Below, in pieces: positions 57,015-64,000 of a stretch of 64,000 nt of DNA. The number at the start of each line of letters is the position of its first letter. Position 1 is the first letter of the stretch. Below the pieces are notes generated by a model. That model was not told the origin of the DNA and made no database searches. It saw only the letters and a list, made by a program, of their open reading frames with translations. The position numbers and the translations under genes were made by a program. The stretch comes from Saccoglossus kowalevskii (lineage: Eukaryota; Hemichordata; Enteropneusta; Harrimaniidae), in the NCBI RefSeq assembly GCF_000003605.2, contig NW_003118071.1, forward strand, positions 1-64,000, read 5' to 3'.

Positions 57015-57260
57015 CTAGTCACGAACTTTGACCTTTCGTTTCGACCTCTCGGTACACTGTGTGGACATTATTACGATCCATAATAAGTGTCATAAGTTTC
57101 ATCGACACAGTGATATTTCAATTTCCAAGCTATTTTTATTTTTAAAATGATAGCATGTTCCGATTTACTTGCATATCAACCCTGGACGAGTACCAATCAT
57201 GAGTGTCAATAATATAATTATCAAACAAGGAATTGTTCGGTGAAGCACCTAAATAAAAAT

Positions 57261-57334
57261 AGGCACCACTGAGAGTCGAACTCAGGATCTCCTGTTTATT
57301 AGACAGGCGCTTTAACCAACTAAGCCATGGCGCC
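57261..57334 (-). tRNA. Thr-type tRNA with Ile anticodon AAU
   Basis: Partner of 49651; GGCGCC acceptor. Confidence 0.8.
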
Positions 57335-57592
57335 CTGGTCACGAATTTTAACCTTTCGTTTCTACCTCTCGGTACACTGTGTGGACATTATTACGATCCA
57401 TATTAAGTGTCATACGTTTCATCGACACAGTGATATTCCAATTTCCAGGTAATTTTTATTTTTATAATGATAGCATGTTCCGATTTACTTGCATGTCATC
57501 CACCAGCCTGAAGAGAATTTCCCAACCCTGGACGAGTACAAATAATGTAATTATCCAACAAGGAATTGTTCGGTGAAGCACCTAAATAAAAA

Positions 57593-57666
57593 AGGCACCA
57601 CTGAGATTCGAACTCAGGATATCCTGTTTACTAGACAGGCGCTTTAACCAACTAAGCCATGGCGCC
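57593..57666 (-). tRNA. tRNA-Thr-AGT: tRNA-Thr(AGU), variable-loop variant
   Basis: One variable-loop base differs; stems intact, GGCGCC. Confidence 0.83.
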
Positions 57667-57938
57667 CTGATCCCGAATTTTGACATTTCGTTTCGACCTC
57701 TCGGTGCACTGTATGGACATGATTACGATCCATAATAAGTGTCATAAGTTTCATCGACACAGTGATATTTCAATTTCCAAGCTATTTTTATTTTTAAAAT
57801 GATAGCATGTTCCGATTTACTTGCATATCATCCACCAGCCTAAGGAGAATTTCCCAACCCTGGACGAGTACCAATCATGAGTGTCAATAATATAATTATC
57901 AAAAAAGGAATTGTTCGGTGAAGCACCTAAATAAAAAT

Positions 57939-58012
57939 AGGCACCACTGAGAGTCGAACTCAGGATCTCCTGTTTATTAGACAGGCGCTTTAACCAACTA
58001 AGCCATGGCACC
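57939..58012 (-). tRNA. Thr-type tRNA with Ile anticodon AAU
   Basis: Partner of 2604, with the shared TATCAAAAAAGG mark nearby; GGUGCC. Confidence 0.8.
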
Positions 58013-58283
58013 CTGGTCACGAACTTTGACCTTTCGTTTCTACCTCGCGGTACACTGTGTGGACATTATTACGATCCATATTAAGTGTCATACGGCTCAT
58101 CGACACAGTGATATTCAAATTTCCAGGTAATTTTTATTTTTATAATGATAGCATGTTCCGATTTATTTGCATATCATCCACCAGCCTGAGGAGAATTTTC
58201 TAACACTGGACGAGTACCAATGATGTGTGTCAATAATGCAATTATCAAACAAGGAATTGTTCGGTGAAGCACCTAAATAAAAA

Positions 58284-58357
58284 AGGCACCACTGAGATTC
58301 GAACTCAGGATCTCCTGTTAACTAGACAGGCGCTTTAATCAACTAAGCCATGGCGCC
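58284..58357 (-). tRNA. tRNA-Thr(AGU), A37U and G19A
   Basis: Combines two changes otherwise found in separate copies; GGCGCC. Confidence 0.68.
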
Positions 58358-58615
58358 CTGGTCACGAACTTTGACCTTTCGTTTCGACCTCTCGGTACAC
58401 TGTATGGACATTATTACGATCCATAATAAGTGTCATAAGTTTCATCGACACAGTGATATTTCAATTTCCAGGTTATTTTTATTTTTAAAATGATAGCATG
58501 TTCCGATTTACTTGCATATCATCCACCAGCCTGAAGAGAATTTCCCAACCCAGGACGAGTACAAATAATGTAATTATCAAAGAAGGATTTGTTCGGTGAA
58601 GCACCTAAATAAAAA

Positions 58616-58689
58616 AGGCACCACTGAGATTCGAACTCAGGATCTCCTGTTTACTAGACAGGCGCTTTAACCAACTAAGCCATGGCGCC
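58616..58689 (-). tRNA. tRNA-Thr-AGT: tRNA-Thr(AGU)
   Basis: Sound, GGCGCC. Confidence 0.88.
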
Positions 58690-58947
58690 CTGGTCACGAA
58701 CTTTGCCCTTTCGTTTCGACCTCTCGGTACACTGTATGGACATTATTACGATCCATATTAAGTGTCATAAGTTTCATCGACACAGTGATGTTTCAATTTC
58801 CAGGTTATTTTTATTTTTAAAATGATAACATGTTCCGGTTTACTTGCATATCATCCTCCAGCCAAAAGAGACTTTCCCTACCCTGGACGAGTACAAATAA
58901 TGTAATTATCAAACAAGGAATTGTTCGGTGAAGCACCTAAATAAAAA

Positions 58948-59021
58948 AGGCACCACTGAGATTCAAACTCAGGATCTCCTGTTTACTAGACAGGCGCTTT
59001 AACCAACAAAGCCATGGCGCC
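58948..59021 (-). pseudogene. tRNA-Thr copy with C56U
   Basis: C56U together with A14U. Confidence 0.74.
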
Positions 59022-59292
59022 CTGGTCACGAACTTTGACCTTTCGTTTCGACCTCTCGGTGCACTGTATGGACATGATTACGATCCATAATAAGTGTCAT
59101 AAGTTTCATCGACACAGTGACATTTCAATTGCCAGGTTATTTTTATTTTTAAAATGATAGAATGTTCCGATTTACTTGTACATCATCCACCAGCCTAAAG
59201 AGAATTTCCCAACCCTGGAAGAATACCAATCATGAGTGTCAATAATGTAATTATCAAACAAGGATTTGTTCGGTGAAGCACCTAAATAAAAA

Positions 59293-59366
59293 AGGCACCA
59301 TTGAGAGTCGAACTCAGGATCTCTTGTTTACTAGACAGGCGCTTTAACCAACTAAGCCATGGCGCC
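59293..59366 (-). tRNA. tRNA-Thr(AGU), two stem mismatches
   Basis: C28-A42 and C49-A65 mismatches; UUCGACU loop. Identical neighbour follows. Confidence 0.68.
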
Positions 59367-59637
59367 CTGGTCACGAACTTTGACCTTTCGTTTCGACCTC
59401 TCGGTGCACTGTATGGACATGATTACGATCCATAATAAGTGTCATAAGTTTCATCGACACAGTGACATTTCAATTGCCAGGTTATTTTTATTTTTAAAAT
59501 GATAGAATGTTCCGATTTACTTGTATATCATCCACCAGCCTAAAGAGAATTTCCCAACCCTGGAAGAATACCAATCATGAGTGTCAATAATGTAATTATC
59601 AAACAAGGATTTGTTCGGTGAAGCACCTAAATAAAAA

Positions 59638-59711
59638 AGGCACCATTGAGAGTCGAACTCAGGATCTCTTGTTTACTAGACAGGCGCTTTAACCAACTAA
59701 GCCATGGCGCC
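59638..59711 (-). tRNA. tRNA-Thr(AGU), two stem mismatches
   Basis: Tandem twin of 59293-59366. Confidence 0.68.
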
Positions 59712-59969
59712 CTGGTCACGAACTTTGACCTTTCGTTTCGACCTCTCCGTACACTGTATGGACATTATTACGATCCATATTAAGTGTCATAAGTTTCATC
59801 GACACAGTGATATTCCAATTTCCAGGTAATGTTTATTTTTATAATGGTAGCATGTTCCGATTTACTTGCATATCATCCACCAGCCTGAAGAGAATTTCCC
59901 AACCCTGGACGAGTACAAATAATGTAATTATCAAACAAGGAATTGTTCGGTGAAGCACCTAAATAAAAA

Positions 59970-60043
59970 AGGCACCACTGAGAGTCGAACTCAGGATCTC
60001 CTGTTTACTAGACAGGCGCTTTAACTAACAAAGCCATGGCGCC
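59970..60043 (-). tRNA. tRNA-Thr(AGU), G18A and A14U
   Basis: G18-U55 and U8-A14 tertiary pairs both lost; UUCGACU; same at 63679. Confidence 0.7.
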
Positions 60044-60301
60044 CTGGTCACGAACTTTGACCTTTCGTTTCGACCTCTCGGTGCACTGTATGGACATGAT
60101 TACGATCCATAATAAGTGTCATAAGTTTCATCGACACAGTGACATTTCAATTGCCAGGTTATTTTTATTTTTAAAATGATAGCATGTTCCGATTTACTTG
60201 CATATCATCCACCAGCCTAAAGAGAATTTCCCAACCCTGGACGAGTACAAATAATGTAATTATCAAACAAGGAATTGTTCGGTGAAGCATCTAAATAAAA
60301 A

Positions 60302-60375
60302 AGGCACCACTGAAATTCAAACTCAGGATCTCCTGTTTACTAGACAGGCGCTTTAACCAACTAAGCCATGGCGCC
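60302..60375 (-). pseudogene. tRNA-Thr copy with C56U
   Basis: Partner of 40447. Confidence 0.73.
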
Positions 60376-60633
60376 CTGGTCACGAATTTCGACCTTTCGT
60401 TTCTACCTCTCGGTACAATGTGTGGACATTATTACGATCCATATTAAGTGTCATACGTTTCATCGACACAGTGATATTCAAATTTCCAGGTAATTTTTAT
60501 TTTTATAATGATAGCATGTTCCGATTTACTTGCATATCATCCACCAGCCTGAAGAGAATTTCCCTACCCTGGACGAGTACAAATAATGTAATTATCTGAC
60601 AAGGAATTGTTCGGTGAAGCACCTAAATAAAAA

Positions 60634-60703
60634 AGGCACCACTGAGATTCGAACTCAGGATCTCCTATTTACTAGACAGGCGCTTTAACGAACTAAGGCA
60701 TGG
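60634..60703 (-). pseudogene. tRNA-Thr copy lacking its first four bases
   Basis: Partner of 40779, with the same 8-bp deletion across the 5' end. Confidence 0.78.
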
Positions 60704-60970
60704 TCACGAATTTTGACCTTTCGTTTCTACCTCTCGGTACACTCTGTGGACATTATTATGATCCATATTAAGTGTCATACGTTTCATCGACACAGTGATA
60801 TTCCAATTTCCAGGTAATTTTCATTTTTAAAATGATAGCATGTTCCGATTTACTTGCATATCATCCACCAGCCTAAAGTAAATTTCCCAACCCTGGACGA
60901 GTACCAATCATGAGTGTCAATAATGTAATTATCAAACAAGGATTTGTTCGGTGAAGCATCTAAATAAAAA

Positions 60971-61044
60971 AGGCACCACTGAGATTCAAACTCAGAATAT
61001 CCTGTTTACTAGACAGGCGCTTTAACCAACTAAGCCATGGCGCC
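60971..61044 (-). pseudogene. Chimeric tRNA-Thr copy with C56U
   Basis: 3' part matches the 41116 copy (C56U) and the rest matches the 41735 copy, so an exchange point lies inside this gene near 60985-60997. Confidence 0.78.
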
Positions 61045-61302
61045 CACGTCGCGAACTTTGCCCTTTCGTTTCGACCTCTCCGTACACTGTATGGACATTA
61101 TTACGATCCATATTAAGTGTCATGAGTTTCATCGACACAGTGATGTTTCAATTTCCAGGTTATTTTTATTTTTAAAATGATAACATGTTCCGGTTTACTT
61201 GCATATCATCCTCCAGCCAAAAGAGACTTTCCCAACCCTGGACGAGTACAAATAATGTAATTATCAAACAAGGAATTGTTCGGTGAAGCACCTAAATAAA
61301 AA

Positions 61303-61376
61303 AGGCACCACTGAGAGTCGAACTCAGGATCTCCTGTTTACTAGACAGGCGCTTTAACCAACTAAGCCATGGCGCC
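61303..61376 (-). tRNA. tRNA-Thr-AGT: tRNA-Thr(AGU)
   Basis: Sound, GGCGCC, UUCGACU; partner of 42067. Confidence 0.87.
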
Positions 61377-61648
61377 CTGGTCACGAACTTTGACCTTTCG
61401 TTTCGACCTCTCGGTGCACTGTATGGACATGATTACGATCCATAATAAGTGTCATAAGTTTCATCGACACAGTGACATTTCAATTGCCAGGTTATTTTTA
61501 TTTTTAAAATGATAGCATGTTCCGATTTACTTGCATATCATCCACCAGTCTAAAGTAAATTTATCAACCCTGGACGAGTACCATATCATGAGTGTCAATA
61601 ATGTAATTATCAAACAAGGAATTGTTCGGTGAAGCATCTAAATAAAAA

Positions 61649-61722
61649 AGGCACCACTGAGATTCAAACTCAGGATCTCCTGTTTACTAGACAGGCGCTT
61701 TTACCAACTAAGCCATGGCGCC
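61649..61722 (-). pseudogene. tRNA-Thr copy with C56U
   Basis: Partner of 42412. Confidence 0.73.
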
Positions 61723-61993
61723 CTGGTCACGAACTTTGACCTTTCGTTTCGACCTCTCGGTACACTGTATGGACATTATTACGATCCATAATAAGTGTCA
61801 TAAGTTTCATCGACACAGTGATATTTCAATTTCCAGGTAATTTTTATTTTTAAAATGATAGCATGTGCCGATTTACTTGCATATCATCCACCAGCATCAA
61901 GAGAATTTCCCAACCCTGGACGAATACCAATCATGAGTGTCAATAATGTAATTATCAAACAAGGATTTGTTCAGCGAAGCACCTAAATAAAAA

Positions 61994-62067
61994 TGGCACC
62001 ACTGAGATTCGAACTCAGGATCTCCTGTTTACTAGACAGTCACTTTTACCAACTAAGCCATGGCGCC
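61994..62067 (-). tRNA. tRNA-Thr(AGU) with A73, stem changes
   Basis: Discriminator is A instead of U, then T5. The 27-43 pair is broken (ACUGU strand). Partner of 42757, whose acceptor differs. Confidence 0.68.
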
Positions 62068-62325
62068 CTGGTCACGAGCTTTTACCTTTCGTTTCGACCT
62101 CTCGATACACTGTATGGATATTATTACGATCCATAATAAGTGTCACAAGTTTCATCGACACAGTGATATTTCAATTGCCAGGTTATTTTTATTTTTAAAA
62201 TGATAGCATGTTCCGATTTACTTGCATATCATCCACCAGCCTAAAGAGAATTTCCCAACCCTGGACGAGTACAAATAATGTAATTATCAAACAAGGAATT
62301 GTTCGGTGAAGCACCTAAATAAAAA

Positions 62326-62399
62326 AGGCACCACTGAGAGTCGAACTCAGGATCTCCTGTTTACTAGACAGGCGCTTTAACCAACAAAGCCATGGCGCC
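62326..62399 (-). tRNA. tRNA-Thr(AGU), A14U
   Basis: A14U, UUCGACU; partner of 38085 without its D-stem damage. Confidence 0.75.
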
Positions 62400-62669
62400 C
62401 TGGTCACGAACTTTGACCTTTCGTTTCGACTTCTCGAAACATGTATGGACATGATTACGATCCATAATAAGTGTCATAAGTTTCATCGACACAGTGACAT
62501 TTCAATTGCCAGGTTATTTTTATTTTTAAAATGATAGCATGTTCCGATTTACTTGCATATCATCCACCAGCCTAAAGAGAATTTCCCAACCCTGGACGAG
62601 TACTAATCATGAGTGTCAATAATGTAATTATCAAAGAAGGATTTGTTCGGTGAAGCACCTAAATAAAAA

Positions 62670-62743
62670 AGGCACCACTGAGAGTCGAACTCAGGATCTC
62701 CTGTTTACTAGACAGGCGCTTTAATCAACTAAGCCATGGCGCC
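62670..62743 (-). tRNA. tRNA-Thr(AGU), G19A
   Basis: Partner of 38429 and 39106. Confidence 0.73.
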
Positions 62744-63001
62744 CTGGTCACGAACTTTGACTTTTCGTTTCGACCTCTCGGTGCACTGTATGGACATGAT
62801 TACGATCCATAATAAGTGTCATAAGTTTCATCGACACAGTGACATTTCAATTGCCAGGTTATTTTTATTTTTAAAATGATAGCATGTTCCGATTTACTTG
62901 CATATCATCCACCAGCCTAAAGTAAATTTCCCAACCCTGGACGAGTACAAATAATGTAATTATCAAACAAGGAATTGTTCGGTGAAGCACCTAAATAAAA
63001 A

Positions 63002-63075
63002 AGGCACCACTGAGATTCAAACTCAGGATCTCCTGTTTACTAGACAGGTGCTTTTACCAACTAAGCCATGGCGCC
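63002..63075 (-). pseudogene. tRNA-Thr copy with C56U
   Basis: Partner of 39438, with G26A. Confidence 0.73.
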
Positions 63076-63346
63076 CTGGTCATGAACTTTCACCTTTCGT
63101 TTCGAAATCTCGGTACACTGTATGGACATTATTACGATCCATAATAAGTGTCATAAGTTTCATCGACACAGTGATATTTCAATTTCCAGGTTATTTTTAT
63201 TTTTAAAATGATAGCATGTACGGATTTACTTGCATATCATCCACCAGCCTGAGGAGAATTTCCTAACACTGAACGAGTACCAATCATGAGTGTCAATAAT
63301 GTAATTATCAAACAAGGAATTGTTCGGTGAAGCACCTAAATAAAAA

Positions 63347-63420
63347 AGGCACCACTGAGATTCGAACTCAGGATCTCCTGTTCACTAGACAGGCGCTTTA
63401 ACCATCTAAGCCATGGCGCC
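63347..63420 (-). tRNA. tRNA-Thr(AGU), A37G
   Basis: Partner of 39783. Confidence 0.72.
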
Positions 63421-63678
63421 CTGGTCACTAATATTGACCTTTCGTTTCTACCTCTCGGTACACTGTGTGGACATTATTACGATCCATATTAAGTGTCATA
63501 CGTTTCATCGACACAGTGATATTCAAATTTCCAGGTAATTTTTGTTTTTATAATGGTAGCATGTTCCGATTTACTTGCATATCATCCACCAGCCTGAAGA
63601 GAATTTCCCAACCCTGGACGAGTACAAATAATGTAATTATCAAACAAGGAATTGTTCGGTGAAGCACCTAAATAAAAA

Positions 63679-63752
63679 AGGCACCACTGAGAGTCGAACT
63701 CAGGATCTCCTGTTTACTAGACAGGCGCTTTAACTAACAAAGCCATGGCGCC
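63679..63752 (-). tRNA. tRNA-Thr(AGU), G18A and A14U
   Basis: Last tRNA in the window; same changes as 59970. Its spacer continues to the window end without reaching another tRNA. Confidence 0.7.
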
Positions 63753-64000
63753 CTGGTCACGAACTTTGACCTTTCGTTTCGACCTCTCGGTGCACTGTAT
63801 GGACATGATTACGATCCATAATAAGTGTCATAAGTTTCATCGACACAGTGACATTTCAATTGCCAGGTTATTTTTATTTTTAAAATGATAGCATGTTCCG
63901 ATTTACTTGCATATCATCCACCAGCCTAAAGAGAATTTCCCAACCCTGGACGAGTACAAATAATGTAATTATCAAACAAGGAATTGTTCGGTGAAGCATC

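Larger units (their letters stand above)
59022..59711. repeat. Single-unit tandem duplication, 345 bp
   Basis: Two adjacent units share the rare TGGAAGAATACC and CATTGAGAGTC changes and differ by almost nothing, so this looks like a very recent one-unit duplication. Confidence 0.85.
1..64000 (-). repeat. Tandem array of tRNA-Thr units filling the window
   Basis: The unit of 332-345 bp recurs from end to end without interruption, always in one orientation. Each unit read on the minus strand is tRNA (74 nt), T run, then a spacer of about 258-271 bp leading to the next tRNA. Two spacer lengths exist, differing by about 12 bp near the tRNA-3'-proximal end. No inversion, transposon or unique sequence breaks the array. 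Variation is shared in patches between distant units, as expected from unequal crossing-over and conversion. Large tRNA gene clusters are known in eukaryotes, but I do not recognise this one. Confidence 0.97.

Noticed and set aside
1-64000. CRISPR-like array
   Set aside because: Repeats are 74 nt tRNAs and the spacers of about 260 bp are homologous to each other, not unique.
1-64000. 5S rRNA or snRNA tandem array
   Set aside because: The unit size would suit it, but no 5S, U1-U6 or snRNA promoter sequence was recognised; only the tRNA is identifiable.
1-64000. Array of inserted tRNA-derived SINEs
   Set aside because: There are no A-rich tails, target-site duplications or unique flanks. Units are strictly head to tail, so tandem amplification explains them better. 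A SINE-like founder cannot be excluded.
1-64000. Bacterial, organellar or viral origin
   Set aside because: The tRNA lacks encoded CCA, has a Pol III T run and an animal-like Thr(AGU) body; no bacterial, organellar or viral gene is present.

Overview
The whole 64 kb is one head-to-tail tandem array of a unit of about 345 bp (about 332 bp in a short-spacer form). Each unit carries one tRNA gene or a decayed copy of it, always on the minus strand, followed by an AT-rich spacer. I count 191 tRNA positions plus a 4-base fragment at the left edge. There is no protein gene, no other RNA gene, no mobile element and no unique DNA. The array runs off both ends, so its full size is unknown.

The tRNA is tRNA-Thr(AGU) of the eukaryotic nuclear type. 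It is 74 nt with U73, has no encoded CCA and no intron. The A box lies at tRNA positions 8-19 and the B box at 52-62. A T run, usually six T including U73, sits directly at the 3' end and fits an RNA polymerase III terminator. The body is very close to the animal tRNA-Thr(AGU) consensus as I remember it, so a metazoan nuclear genome is the best guess; I cannot name the species.

Of the 191 positions, 160 are full or nearly full length. Twenty-one lack the same 18 nt (including the anticodon), nine are 18-nt remnants of one near-complete tRNA deletion, and one is a half copy. About 58 copies look structurally sound with anticodon AGU. Nine copies carry AAU (an Ile anticodon), six carry UGU (Thr; one of these has lost U33), one AGA (Ser) and one AGC (Ala). 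Many others have lost key tertiary or stem positions (C56, G19, G18, A14, U33, A37).

Layout: 1-11.3 kb, mixed units with many decayed copies; 11.3-16.4 kb, three rounds of a five-unit 1,694-bp higher-order repeat; 16.4-26.2 kb, AAU-bearing blocks and four-unit repeats; 27.0-29.2 kb, a three-unit 1,025-bp repeat with altered terminators; 29.5-36.5 kb, partial copies of earlier blocks; 36.5-44 kb, the C56U-rich, most diverged part; 44-58 kb, blocks copied from 5-12 kb and 23-32 kb; 58-64 kb, blocks copied from 37-42.8 kb. The pattern fits repeated unequal exchange and gene conversion.

Reading the copy entries: tRNA positions use standard cloverleaf numbering and coordinates include U73. Unless stated otherwise, a copy has anticodon AGU, intact stems and a T run of about six. 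GGCGCC and GGUGCC are the two forms of the 5' acceptor strand; both can pair with the usual 3' strand UGGUGCC. All coordinates, counts and block offsets were worked out by eye, not by software.
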